Assembly: GCF_025421775.1 (NCBI RefSeq)
Contig: NZ_JAOEFX010000007.1
Coordinates: 239,244-303,243, forward strand
Source: Paenarthrobacter aurescens
GTDB lineage: Bacteria; Actinomycetota; Actinomycetes; Actinomycetales; Micrococcaceae
DNA length: 64,000 nt
Direction of reading: 5' to 3'
Shown here: positions 25,711 through 34,432 of the stretch, piece by piece
Position numbering within the stretch: position 1 is the stretch's first letter
Layout: each line of letters begins with the position of its first letter
Program-made: the position numbers and the translations under genes
Notes under the pieces: generated by a model
Database searches by the model: none
Told to the model about the DNA's origin: nothing
What the model saw: the letters and a program-made list of their open reading frames with translations, nothing else

Positions 25711-27042
25711 TTAGCCCACGACGACAGGAGCCTGGGCGGGTGAACTTGCGTCATTTCCGAGTGCGGATGCTGCTTGGCGGGCAGCGTCGAGTCCGCTCTC
25801 GATTGCACCATCGATGAACCCTCCCCAGCCGTTGGCGAAGTCGGATCCCGCGAGGCGGATTCTTCCTTCCGGCCGTTGGAGTTCCGCCAGATACCGGGTG
25901 AGGTAGCCGGTGTAGTGCATGGGCCAGGTGGACCGTGCATGTTCATCGGCAACCCAGTCATGTCCTCCAATATCGAGCACTTTCAGCCCCGGGACTACTG
26001 CGTCCAGGTGTCGTTGTGCCGCGGCAACGTCGGCTACATCCACGGCCCCGGCGTCGGGACCAAAGCAGACAAGGGTGGTGGTGTCATCATCGATGTACTC
26101 AGCTTGGACGAAGTTCAGGGCCGCCGTCTCGGGCCCAAACGCGACAAACCTCTCCTGACGGCCTTCCACCTTGACCCACAATTTTGCACCGCGGCCTGCC
26201 TGTCCCCTTGCTGCCGCCTCCCGTTTACCGGGCGAGAACGCTGGTTGGATATCGATGTCGTTCAGCACGCTGAGCGGGAGCGCGAGAATGACCTGACGGG
26301 CTTTGTAGTGTTTGCCCGCTTTGGTTGTCACGAGGACTCCCTCGTCATCCTGATCGATGGACGCGACCACCTGGTTCAGCCGTAGCTCTGCCGTTGAGTC
26401 CGCAAGGATCGCCTCGGCAAGGCGGCGGGTGCCGCCGTCGATCTTGAAGCTGGCGCACGCCTCAAACATCAGCTGCCAGTCACCACTGGCCACGGCGCAC
26501 CAGCGCAACGCCTGGGTATAGGCCGCCTGGCCCAACCTGCCGTTGAAATTCAAGGTCCAGAAAGATCTCAGAAGCTGACGCAGGTCCTCAGGGAGGTCCA
26601 ACCGGTCGATTGCTTCCGAAAGTGTGAGCTCGTCGATGTCTGCCACCTCGGGGTTATCCAAGGGTGACCACGGAAGAGGGAAATAGCGCCGGGCAGCAGC
26701 CAGGAGCGTGCGGTTCGGGCCATCCAGCAATTCCAGCAAGGTGTCTGCGGTGCCTTCATGTCGCCGGCCGCCCACCGTCCAGAGAGCTTTGGTGAACTCC
26801 GGTCCGGCAAGGGCCTTGATCCCGTAGCGCCCCATTTCCGCCCAGACATACGGCTGAGCCCAGTGCACCCAGGTGCCGCCGAGTTCCAGTTCCCGGCCAA
26901 GGCGTTCCGCCAGGTGGGTCCGCCCGGCGATGCGGTCCTTGGCCTCCAGCAGGATGGTGGTGTGTCCGCTGCGGGACAATTCCCTTGCTGCTGTGAGGCC
27001 GGCAAAGCCTGCACCGATAACGATGACGTCGGAGGTTTCCAC
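25711..27042 (-). CDS. Flavin monoamine oxidase family protein
   Basis: A 443-residue FAD enzyme: VIVIGAGFAGLTAARELSRSG is the dinucleotide fold, LLEAKDRIAGRTHL the FAD ribityl region, and IRLAGSDFANGWGGFIDGAIESG the C-terminal FAD motif. It probably oxidises primary amines or amino acids to aldehydes, H2O2 and ammonia. It is the last gene of an operon with an APC permease, a MoaF-type protein and a cupin, under a divergent TetR regulator, which supports amine catabolism. The exact amine is unknown. Confidence 0.88.
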   Translation of the reverse strand: METSDVIVIGAGFAGLTAARELSRSGHTTILLEAKDRIAGRTHLAERLGRELELGGTWVHWAQPYVWAEMGRYGIKALAGPEFTKALWTVGGRRHEGTADTLLELLDGPNRTLLAAARRYFPLPWSPLDNPEVADIDELTLSEAIDRLDLPEDLRQLLRSFWTLNFNGRLGQAAYTQALRWCAVASGDWQLMFEACASFKIDGGTRRLAEAILADSTAELRLNQVVASIDQDDEGVLVTTKAGKHYKARQVILALPLSVLNDIDIQPAFSPGKREAAARGQAGRGAKLWVKVEGRQERFVAFGPETAALNFVQAEYIDDDTTTLVCFGPDAGAVDVADVAAAQRHLDAVVPGLKVLDIGGHDWVADEHARSTWPMHYTGYLTRYLAELQRPEGRIRLAGSDFANGWGGFIDGAIESGLDAARQAASALGNDASSPAQAPVVVG

Positions 27043-27053
27043 TTGCCCGATCC

Positions 27054-27386
27054 TCAGCTGTAAACGAAGAATTCGACGGTCGGTTCCAGGACACTCCAGC
27101 GGGTCATTGCCCCCCTGGACAGGGAAGCCATGGAACCTTCCCTCAGCTCGAGGGTGCTCCCGCCCTTGACCTCAATGCGGAGGTATCCGGAGATGATGTA
27201 AATGGTTTCATCATGGTCAATCGGCAGGTCGAACGGTTCCGGCGCCTCCTCAGGGGTGACTTTCCAGATACCGCCACTGAGTGACTCATTTCCGTTGTCG
27301 CCGGGGCGTCGAAGCCATTGGACCGTGCCGAGCGCAAAGGGTTCAAACGCTGCGTGGTCAATATGGGCATGAAAGACATGGGACAT
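27054..27386 (-). CDS. Cupin-domain protein
   Basis: A 110-residue single cupin: IDHDETIYIISGYLRIEVKGG and the following LREGSMASLSRGAMTRW fit cupin motifs 1 and 2, with metal-binding His/Glu at HDE. It starts 11 bp before the amine oxidase gene. It may be a small-molecule-binding or accessory protein of the amine pathway; no specific reaction can be assigned. Confidence 0.8.
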   Translation of the reverse strand: MSHVFHAHIDHAAFEPFALGTVQWLRRPGDNGNESLSGGIWKVTPEEAPEPFDLPIDHDETIYIISGYLRIEVKGGSTLELREGSMASLSRGAMTRWSVLEPTVEFFVYS

Positions 27387-27425
27387 GGTGTTGCTCCTCT
27401 GGTGGTGGATTCGCGGAGGTGGACC

Positions 27426-28229
27426 TCAGTGCTTGTGAGTGTCCTGTGGGTAGCTCGTGGTGTTCAGGACGCTGAGCCTGGAGTTGAACGGCAAGGTGAC
27501 CGGTTCCGCGGCGGGATTGTCCCAGCCGAACATCCGCCCGATGGAGCGCTGCTCGCGCAGGTCGATCAGGAGAACGGCTTCAACGGTCATCACCTGTTCG
27601 GTCCAGAAGAAGATGTACAGGTCCTCCGCGACGGCCCAGGTCATGCAACGGTCGGTATCAGCGAGTCCCGCTTCCCCTCCCCGGACGCAGTGCCACGTGA
27701 AGGTCCCTTGGTTCAGGTAGATGTGCTCGTAGGATTCGATGTCGCTGTAGCGGTAGAAGATGCGCTTGCCCACGAGGTCCGAGGACCGTTGGTGGACGGT
27801 CGGCTGGCCGCTGGCGTTGGCAAGCGTGAAGTCGGTAATTCCCCGGACCTTGCCATCCGAGGCGACAAACCTGGAGACGGCGGTGGTGACGGCACCTGTG
27901 GTGTGATCGAAGATGATGGTGACGTTTTCGGCGTCGGCGTCTTTGCCGCCGTCGTGTCCCCGGACGAAATCAATAATGAAGATTCCGGGGCGGGCTTCAA
28001 TCGCCTTGTAGGCAGCCGTCCCGCTGGCAGTGCCTTCGTTCCACGTGAGCGTTGACGGTGTGAGGAACTTGTACTCGATGGGGGTGCCGTCAGCTGCCTG
28101 AAGGAAAATGGTTGTGGCGGCGAGGGCAGGAGACGCAGGCAGGGTCTGATCCCCGAAGCCGTCCAGCATGGTGGAGACCGGGGGCCATTCTTCCTCAGGT
28201 ACGTAATCCTGGAGTTCAGTGGAGGTCAT
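27426..28229 (-). CDS. MoaF-family protein (monoamine-regulon type)
   Basis: A 267-residue protein beginning MTSTELQDYVPEEEWPP. The start at 28229 follows AAAAGGACCAGACTC, so the longer frame to 28274 is rejected. The sequence has two lipocalin-like repeats (DGTPIEYKFLTPSTLTW and VGKRIFYRYSDIESYEHIYL) typical of the MoaF family. Databases link the name to molybdenum cofactor, but Klebsiella moaEF belongs to the monoamine regulon; the position here between an APC permease and an amine oxidase fits the latter reading. No catalytic residues are obvious. Confidence 0.75.
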   Translation of the reverse strand: MTSTELQDYVPEEEWPPVSTMLDGFGDQTLPASPALAATTIFLQAADGTPIEYKFLTPSTLTWNEGTASGTAAYKAIEARPGIFIIDFVRGHDGGKDADAENVTIIFDHTTGAVTTAVSRFVASDGKVRGITDFTLANASGQPTVHQRSSDLVGKRIFYRYSDIESYEHIYLNQGTFTWHCVRGGEAGLADTDRCMTWAVAEDLYIFFWTEQVMTVEAVLLIDLREQRSIGRMFGWDNPAAEPVTLPFNSRLSVLNTTSYPQDTHKH

Positions 28230-28266
28230 GAGTCTGGTCCTTTTGTTGAATGAGACAGTTCCGGGT

Positions 28267-29718
28267 TCAGACAATTTCGGCGGCGTAGTTGATTGCGGGC
28301 TTTTGTGTTCCCCGCATCAGGCCGGCCACAAAGATGAGCGGGATGCCGAGGAGGAGCCAGCGGGCTACCCCTCCTGCGCCTCCGAGCAGGACGTCGTAGT
28401 TGTCCAAGGTCAGGTAGCCCACCACGGCAAATGCCAGGAAGGAAAGTGCCGGAGCAACCACCGTGACCCAGAGGTTGTCCCTGGTCCCGCTTCTGGCGAA
28501 GTACAGCAGGATTGCGGCGGACGTCAGCAGCAGGATGGAGATGAAACCTGCCGTTCCCAACGCCACGAACCAAGCAAAAACGGTGGCGATCGGGTCAGCA
28601 CCGGCCAGGAGAAACGCACTGATGATGGCCACGACAACCAGCGAATTGATCAGGCCCGCGAACGACGGTGCCCCCGCAGAGGACACGGACGACAACTTGG
28701 CTGGGAGCGCGCCGGCCCGTCCCAAAGCGAACAGGTACCGGGAAAACATGTTGGACAGGCCCAGGAGCATTGCAACGAAGCTTGTAACCACTAAGACCTG
28801 CATGGCGACGCTCAACCAGGCTCCCGCACTGGCTTCCGCGAGCTCGAAGATCATCCCGGAGGGATTCTCGGTAGCAACGGCCTGAATCCCATCGATGCCC
28901 ACAGCACCGCTGATGGCCCACGTGGACAGCATGTAAAAGAGGCCGATGAAGGCGATGACAAGGTAGGCGGCCCGCGGGATGGTGCGCCGTGGATTCCTGG
29001 CTTCTTCCGCGAACACAACCGTGGCTTCGAAGCTGGTGAAGCAGGCAAAGGCGAACAGCAGTGAGATCCCCAGACCGGGCCCAAAAATGTTCTCGCCAGT
29101 GAACCCTGCAAACGTGAAGATCCCCAGCCCCTTCTGGACAATGAGGGAGACCACCAGCGCTGCAACCACCAGCGTTTCGCCGAGAATAAGCACTCCCAAC
29201 ACCTTCAAGCTGGCGTCCACGCCTTTCATGGTCAGGAACGTGGTCAGCGCCAGTACTGCGACGATCCAAAAATAGACCGGCAACCCAACCCCCGTAAGAC
29301 TCTCCACTAGCTGCTGGGCGAAGACACCAAACTGGGACCACAACCCCACCTGAAGGCTGAGATAGGTCAGGATGGCTATTCCGGCGCCTCCCGTGGCCCA
29401 CTTGTTGCCCAAGCCCTTGGCGATGTAGGCAACGAATCCGCCTGCGTTGGTGATGTGCTGGCTCATTCTCAGATATCCCACTGAGAAGAGGGCTACCAAA
29501 AGGGCCGCAATCACGTAGATCACCGGAGTTCCGGGCCCGCTCGCGGAGAAGATGACGGGACTGGCTCCAACAACAGCGGCCATGGGGGCCGCGGCGGCAA
29601 TAGCGAAGAAGGCAATGGCAATGACGCCAAGCTTGTTCGCCCGGAGCCGCACGGTACCCGCCGGGGAACCGGCATTTTTAGGACCGGCCGGGGCCGAGGT
29701 TTGACTGAACTCGTTCAT
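28267..29718 (-). CDS. APC-superfamily amino acid/amine permease
   Basis: A 483-residue protein with about 12 membrane helices: LGVIAIAFFAIAAAAPMAAV opens helix 1, and FAFACFTSFEATVVFAEEARNPRRTIP is the conserved helix 6-loop signature. The start at 29718 (MNEFSQTSAPAG) follows GGAAAGAACAGCCTC; a frame back to 29931 would cross the operator and is rejected. As first gene of the operon it probably imports the amine that the oxidase degrades. Confidence 0.88.
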   Translation of the reverse strand: MNEFSQTSAPAGPKNAGSPAGTVRLRANKLGVIAIAFFAIAAAAPMAAVVGASPVIFSASGPGTPVIYVIAALLVALFSVGYLRMSQHITNAGGFVAYIAKGLGNKWATGGAGIAILTYLSLQVGLWSQFGVFAQQLVESLTGVGLPVYFWIVAVLALTTFLTMKGVDASLKVLGVLILGETLVVAALVVSLIVQKGLGIFTFAGFTGENIFGPGLGISLLFAFACFTSFEATVVFAEEARNPRRTIPRAAYLVIAFIGLFYMLSTWAISGAVGIDGIQAVATENPSGMIFELAEASAGAWLSVAMQVLVVTSFVAMLLGLSNMFSRYLFALGRAGALPAKLSSVSSAGAPSFAGLINSLVVVAIISAFLLAGADPIATVFAWFVALGTAGFISILLLTSAAILLYFARSGTRDNLWVTVVAPALSFLAFAVVGYLTLDNYDVLLGGAGGVARWLLLGIPLIFVAGLMRGTQKPAINYAAEIV

Positions 29719-29842
29719 GAGGCTGTTCTTTCCGGAATGCACTGGCGCCATCGCCACTGCGGAGGGATAGGGAGCCCTGCGGCCGCGGGACGCGGGCTGG
29801 ACTGAAGCTGCTCTTAGGTGGCGGGTGATCCGGGCCACATTC

Positions 29843-29864
29843 AAACTATACGTTTGTATAGTTT
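29843..29864. promoter_or_regulatory. TetR-type operator in the permease-TetR gap
   Basis: AAACTATAC (29843-29851) and GTATAGTTT (29856-29864) are perfect 9-bp arms around GTTT. This is a textbook TetR operator between two divergent genes, near the start of both. Confidence 0.8.
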
Positions 29865-29915
29865 CGCGTGTCAATGGGTTCCTTCCAGGCATTCCAACGC
29901 CGCTAAACTCGCAGT

Positions 29916-30515
29916 ATGAGCCAGGACGCACGCAAGTTGCCCTACGGAGACGGTCGGGACGCCCTTCTGGCTGCCGTGCTGGATGTCGTGGCAGAGAAGG
30001 GCCTGCGTGGAGCGACCTACAGATCAGTTGCCACCCGCGCCGGCGTCAATCACGCACTGGTCACCCACCACTTCGGCTCCATGGAAGGACTCCTGGCCGC
30101 CACCATGGAATGGTCCGTCCAGCGCTCCATTGAGGAAACCGGGCTGTCGGGGATCGCGGACTTCGACGGGAACTTCGCCGATACACTCATCGCCACCGTC
30201 TCCGCAGAACCGGAACTTCAGCTGTTTCAGTTCGAAATGATCCTCGAATCCAGGCGTAATCCGCAGATCCGCGTGATGGTGGAACGCCTTTACGCGAACT
30301 ACGTCAGCACAGTGGAGGAGGCCCTGACGCGCCGCGGACTGGACACGCGCAACGAAGCCTCGCTTGCCATCTTCGCCGCCCTCGACGGCCTTATGCTTCA
30401 ATTCCTCACCATCAGCGACCCCCACCGGATCAGGTCCGCCGTCATTCAGGTAGGGCATATGATCTCCGCGCTGGAGACGGCGAACGGAACAACCAAAAAG
30501 CCAGCCACGAAATAA
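29916..30515 (+). CDS. TetR-family regulator
   Basis: A 199-residue protein: HTH GATYRSVATRAGVNHALVTHHFG at residues about 30-52, then an all-helical ligand domain. TAAACT at 29904-29909 lies 6 nt before the ATG, indicating a leaderless transcript and fixing the start. It is divergent from the amine operon and the operator between them is likely its target, with an amine or derivative as ligand (inference). Confidence 0.88.
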   Translation: MSQDARKLPYGDGRDALLAAVLDVVAEKGLRGATYRSVATRAGVNHALVTHHFGSMEGLLAATMEWSVQRSIEETGLSGIADFDGNFADTLIATVSAEPELQLFQFEMILESRRNPQIRVMVERLYANYVSTVEEALTRRGLDTRNEASLAIFAALDGLMLQFLTISDPHRIRSAVIQVGHMISALETANGTTKKPATK

Positions 30516-30518
30516 GGT

Positions 30519-30564
30519 CCGACGCCGGCACTCGCCGCCGGTGCCGACGTCGAGCGTGTTTTTT
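30519..30564 (+). terminator. Intrinsic terminator of the TetR gene
   Basis: GACGCCGGCAC pairs with GTGCCGACGTC (one G-T-type mismatch), followed shortly by six Ts (30559-30564). The right arm is the same sequence as in the panD terminator. Confidence 0.75.
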
Positions 30565-30616
30565 GTACAGCTAATGCCGCTAAGACGGCCCTATAAGGTC
30601 ATTAGCTGTACAAAAA
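30560..30616. repeat. Perfect 17-bp inverted repeat
   Basis: TTTTTGTACAGCTAATG (30560-30576) and CATTAGCTGTACAAAAA (30600-30616) are exact inverted copies around a 23-bp spacer. It starts inside the T run of the TetR terminator and ends about 75 bp before the next gene's leader. It may be a second terminator, an operator or the mark of a small inserted element. Confidence 0.7.
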
Positions 30617-30690
30617 CTCCAGTGTCCGCATGCCGGAACCCTGGCAAGAAAACGCTTACTCGCTGGGCGGCGTTGGCTAGGCTGGTGTTC

Positions 30691-30726
30691 GTGATCCAAC
30701 GATTCCCCTTCGGCGCAGCCTCGTGA
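30691..30726 (+). CDS. Possible 11-residue leader peptide before the AEC transporter
   Basis: TAGGCT (30678-30683), 7 nt, then GTG at 30691 fits a leaderless start. The frame reads VIQRFPFGAAS and its TGA overlaps the GTG of the transporter (GTGA). Coupled translation from a leader ORF would explain why the transporter's own GTG lacks a ribosome site. Confidence 0.35.
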   Translation: MIQRFPFGAAS

Positions 30727-31649
30727 TTGGCGTTCTGTCCGGGTTCTTCGTTGTCTGGGCCATCATCCTGGTGGGTATGTTCGTTGGCCGTCGCGGCATC
30801 CTGGGTGAGAACGCCCGCTCAGTCTTGAGTTCTCTGACATTCTTCGTGGCGAGCCCGGCTCTCCTCTTCGAAACCCTCAGCAAGGCCAAGCTGCACGACG
30901 TGTTTGCCGCCCCGCTCCTGGTCACCGCCGTGGGCGCCGTCCTCACCGGTTTATTGTTCTTCCTGATCGTGAAATTCTGGCTCAAACGCAGCATGCCGGA
31001 ATCATTGATGTCCTCCATGAGCTCGTCCCTGGCCAACTCCGCAAACCTCGGCATCCCTATTGCCGTGTTTGTCCTGGGCGATGCGAGCTACGTGGCGCCG
31101 TTGCTGATCTTCCAGTTGGCGTTCTTCACGCCGATGTACTTGATGGCCCTCGACGCCAGCACCAGTTCGCACCGCACCACTCCCCTGCGCTTCCTCCTGA
31201 TGATCGTGAAGAACCCCATGATCGTGGGCTCGGCGCTCGGCCTGCTGGTGGCCGCGACCGGATTCCAAGTACCGACGCTGATCCTGGAGCCCATCCACCT
31301 GATCGGCGGAGCGGCGATCCCGGCCATGCTGATGGCTTTCGGCATGAGCCTCAACGGATCCAAACCGCTGCAAAAATCCGCTGGCCGCAGGTTGGACACT
31401 TTGCTGGCCAGCGGCTTCAAGCTCATCGTGCACCCGCTGATCGCGTACCTGTTCGCCCGGTTTGCCTTGGGCATGGACGGGCACGCTTTGTTCGCCGTAG
31501 TGGTCACCTCGGCACTGCCCACAGCCCAGAACGTGTTCGTCGCTGCCAACCGTTACCAAGCGGGAATCACAGTTGCCAAGGACACCGTGCTCATCACCAC
31601 CATTGTTGCCGTGCCGGCCATGATCGCGGTGGCGTTGCTGCTCGCATAG
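30723..31649 (+). CDS. AEC-family (auxin efflux carrier-like) transporter
   Basis: A 308-residue protein with about 10 membrane helices (IGVLSGFFVVWAIILVGMFVG at the start, repeated inverted halves). SSLANSANLGIPIAVFVLG and TSALPTAQNVFVAANRY hold the family's Asn-containing crossover segments. Bacterial members move malonate, malate or other carboxylates; the substrate here is unknown. No ribosome site is visible before the GTG. Confidence 0.85.
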   Translation: MIGVLSGFFVVWAIILVGMFVGRRGILGENARSVLSSLTFFVASPALLFETLSKAKLHDVFAAPLLVTAVGAVLTGLLFFLIVKFWLKRSMPESLMSSMSSSLANSANLGIPIAVFVLGDASYVAPLLIFQLAFFTPMYLMALDASTSSHRTTPLRFLLMIVKNPMIVGSALGLLVAATGFQVPTLILEPIHLIGGAAIPAMLMAFGMSLNGSKPLQKSAGRRLDTLLASGFKLIVHPLIAYLFARFALGMDGHALFAVVVTSALPTAQNVFVAANRYQAGITVAKDTVLITTIVAVPAMIAVALLLA

Positions 31650-31686
31650 CGCTGGGTCACCCAAGTAGGTCGCAGATCAGGTCGGG

Positions 31687-34323
31687 TTACTCCACGTCCG
31701 CGCTGGCCAGATAGTGGTCCAGGAGCTGCGCGCAGCGAATGAAGCCCAGGTGTGAGTAAGCCTGGGGATGGTTGCCCAAATGCGTTTCCGTGCCGGGATC
31801 GTACTCTTCGGGCAGAAGTCCCGTGGGGCCAAACAACGCCACCAGCTGGTTGAACAACTCCAGCGCATCATCCAGGCGACCAACTGCAAGATACGCCTCG
31901 ATCAGCCAGGTAGTACAAATGTGGAAGCCGCCCTCCAAACCCGGCAGGCCGTCGTCGTACCTGTAGCGGAAGACCGTAGGCCCAACCCGCAGTTCCCGCT
32001 CGACGGCCGTCACGGTGTCCAGGAACCGCTGGTCCCGGACATCCAACAGGCCGGACAAACCGATGTGCAGGACTGCTGCGTCGAGGTCCGGGCTGTCGTA
32101 CGCCACGGTGTAGGACGCGGCGGATGAATCCCAGCCTTCGCGCAGGACTTCCTCGCGGATGGTGTCCGCGGTGGGCGCCCAATCGGAATGAGCGCCCCGG
32201 CCGTGCAAAGCAGCGGCACGGAGCGCCCGGTCAAGCGTTACCCAGCACATGACCTTGGTGTACACATGATGCCGGGGCGGCCGGCGGGCTTCCCAGATCC
32301 CGTGGTCGGGCTCATGCCAGCGGGCCAGCACCGCGTGCGCCATCTGCTCTATAAGAAACCAGTGCTCATCCGGCAGGAACCCGCGTCGCTCGGCAAGATC
32401 GTGGATCAGCTCGGCGATGGGCCCGAACACGTCCAATTGCACTTGGTGGTCGGCGGCGTTGCCGATCCGCACGGGCCGCGATCCCGCATAACCGGGCAGA
32501 CTCTCCACAATGGCTTCCGTGGACAGCGGCGCTCCTGTCACCGAATACAGCGGGTGCAGCCATTCCGGCCCCGGAGCGTTCTCCAGTATGCGGCCCAGCC
32601 AACCCAGGAAACCGATGGCCTCCTCCGTAGAACCCAAGGAGACCAAGGTATTCACGGTCATGGACCCATCACGCAACCAGCAATACCGATAATCCCAGTT
32701 CCGGGTTCCACCGATGCCTTCCGGCAGGGAGGTTGTCGGAGCGGCGAGGACGGCACCGGTGGGTTCGTGGACGAGCGATTTCAGCACCAGCGCCGAGCGC
32801 CGCACCAGCGAAGTTTTGATGCCGGGCAACTGCAGGGCTTTGACCCACTCGCGCGCAACCTGCCCGACGGCGGCACGCCGGTGCGGTTCGCCCGCGGGGT
32901 CTGCGGGTGGCGGCTCGGTGTCACCGCAGCGCAGGTTCAGCACCACAGGCCCGTGATTCAGGTCAACTTCGGCTGTAGCTGTCGCGAACTTGCCGTCGCT
33001 CGTAATGAGGAAGGTGACACCGGGCGCTGACAGGATAATGGGGTCCGAGGTGCCACTGATGTGCACTTCTTCCCCGCGGATCTCCATGTTGAACGGCGCG
33101 TTGGCGTAGTCAGGGCGAGGGGCGAACACAACGCGAGCCGTGCCCGTCCCCGAAAGAACGCGTACCAAACTGGTGATGCCCTCGGCTGCGGGTTCCAGGT
33201 AATCCGTCACGGTAACGTCAGCCCACCGGGTCTCCACGATCATGGTGTTATCCACATATCGTTGTGCCAGCACCGGCGACGGCTTGACCGGTTCAATGCT
33301 GAAGTGGCCGGCAGGATCACCGCCGAGGATGTGGGCAAACAGCGAGCCGGAGTCCGGCAATGGGTGGCTCATCCAACAGACCTTGGCATCCGGAGTGAGC
33401 AGGGCCGTGGAGCTTCCGTTCCCGATCATCGAGTGTCGTTCCAGGCCCACCGCGTCTTCGCCAAACAGCCAGGCCCGCCGCAGCTCGAACAACAAAGCCA
33501 GCACGTGGGCGAAGGCTTCCGGGTCCGGTAAGGTGTGCGGCGCCGTCGTGCTTCCTGACCCAACGTGCAGGCCAAGGTCCGGTCCTCTCAAGGTGGCCAG
33601 TGCTTTTTCGTCGCTTTCGGCGTCGCCCGCGTATAGTGCCGCGCTGACTCCCAGCCGGGCGCGGAGCTGCTCCAAGGCTTGGCCCTTGGCTGGCTCCTCC
33701 ACTGTCAGGTCCAGGACCGTTCCGTCGATGATGAAGTAGAGCCCGAACTCGATGGCGATCTTCTGCGCGGCGTAAACCACCCGGTCCACAACTTCGGGCG
33801 TGGCCGGCCGGGTATGGACAGCAACGCCCACGGGCTTTCGGACAACACTGATGCCCTTCTCGAATCCCACAGCTTCCGTGAGGGCCGTAGCCACCTGTTG
33901 GAGCAGCTGTTCGGTGGCGAGGGAGAGCGTGTAGGCGTAACCCATGTCGAACTCCACGCCGTGGGAGCCCACCAAATGAACCTCGGCAGGCAGCCGCGAT
34001 ACAGCTGCCAGATCACGCAGTGACCTGCCGGAAATGATGGCAGCGTGTGTGTTGGGCAGGGCCGCAAGAGCACGGAGAGCCACGGCCGCACTGTCCAATG
34101 GCAGGGTCTCGGTAGATACACCTTCGGCCGAGCAGAGGGTGCCGCCGTAATTGCAGGCCACCAGCAGGCCGGGAACCCTGGCCAAAACCTTGAGCTCCGC
34201 GAACAGCTCAGGTGTGATGCCGTTTTGCGCGTCGGATTGGAGAGCAGTCCGCAACAGGCCAAGCGGGAGCGATTTCATCAGCAGCGCGGAATCGGCAACT
34301 GATTGATTCAAGTGCGTAGGCAT
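31687..34323 (-). CDS. Degenerate trehalose-phosphatase domain fused to GH15 glucoamylase/trehalase
   Basis: An 878-residue fusion. Residues about 25-265 are OtsB-like HAD: motif II (IISGRSLRDL), the lysine motif (EEPAKGQALEQL) and motif IV (GDAESDEKAL) remain, but motif I reads N58-Y-G60-G-T instead of DxDGT, so both catalytic aspartates are gone. Residues about 295-878 are GH15: GGTRNWDYRYCWLRDGS, IWEARRPPRHHVYTK with a candidate acid Glu, and HLGNHPQAYSHLGFI near the base Glu. GH15 proteins of this type in mycobacteria hydrolyse trehalose. The HAD part is probably a regulatory or trehalose-phosphate sensor domain (inference). GGAAGGATTCGCC precedes the ATG. Confidence 0.85.
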   Translation of the reverse strand: MPTHLNQSVADSALLMKSLPLGLLRTALQSDAQNGITPELFAELKVLARVPGLLVACNYGGTLCSAEGVSTETLPLDSAAVALRALAALPNTHAAIISGRSLRDLAAVSRLPAEVHLVGSHGVEFDMGYAYTLSLATEQLLQQVATALTEAVGFEKGISVVRKPVGVAVHTRPATPEVVDRVVYAAQKIAIEFGLYFIIDGTVLDLTVEEPAKGQALEQLRARLGVSAALYAGDAESDEKALATLRGPDLGLHVGSGSTTAPHTLPDPEAFAHVLALLFELRRAWLFGEDAVGLERHSMIGNGSSTALLTPDAKVCWMSHPLPDSGSLFAHILGGDPAGHFSIEPVKPSPVLAQRYVDNTMIVETRWADVTVTDYLEPAAEGITSLVRVLSGTGTARVVFAPRPDYANAPFNMEIRGEEVHISGTSDPIILSAPGVTFLITSDGKFATATAEVDLNHGPVVLNLRCGDTEPPPADPAGEPHRRAAVGQVAREWVKALQLPGIKTSLVRRSALVLKSLVHEPTGAVLAAPTTSLPEGIGGTRNWDYRYCWLRDGSMTVNTLVSLGSTEEAIGFLGWLGRILENAPGPEWLHPLYSVTGAPLSTEAIVESLPGYAGSRPVRIGNAADHQVQLDVFGPIAELIHDLAERRGFLPDEHWFLIEQMAHAVLARWHEPDHGIWEARRPPRHHVYTKVMCWVTLDRALRAAALHGRGAHSDWAPTADTIREEVLREGWDSSAASYTVAYDSPDLDAAVLHIGLSGLLDVRDQRFLDTVTAVERELRVGPTVFRYRYDDGLPGLEGGFHICTTWLIEAYLAVGRLDDALELFNQLVALFGPTGLLPEEYDPGTETHLGNHPQAYSHLGFIRCAQLLDHYLASADVE

Positions 34324-34432
34324 GGCGAATCCTTCCGGGACGGATAACTACAGTCTCCGCCCGCACGGTTTCGCTTGACTACCTAGTAGATTGCAAACGC
34401 GTAAAGCTTTTCCTTGGATTTATGCGGGGAGC

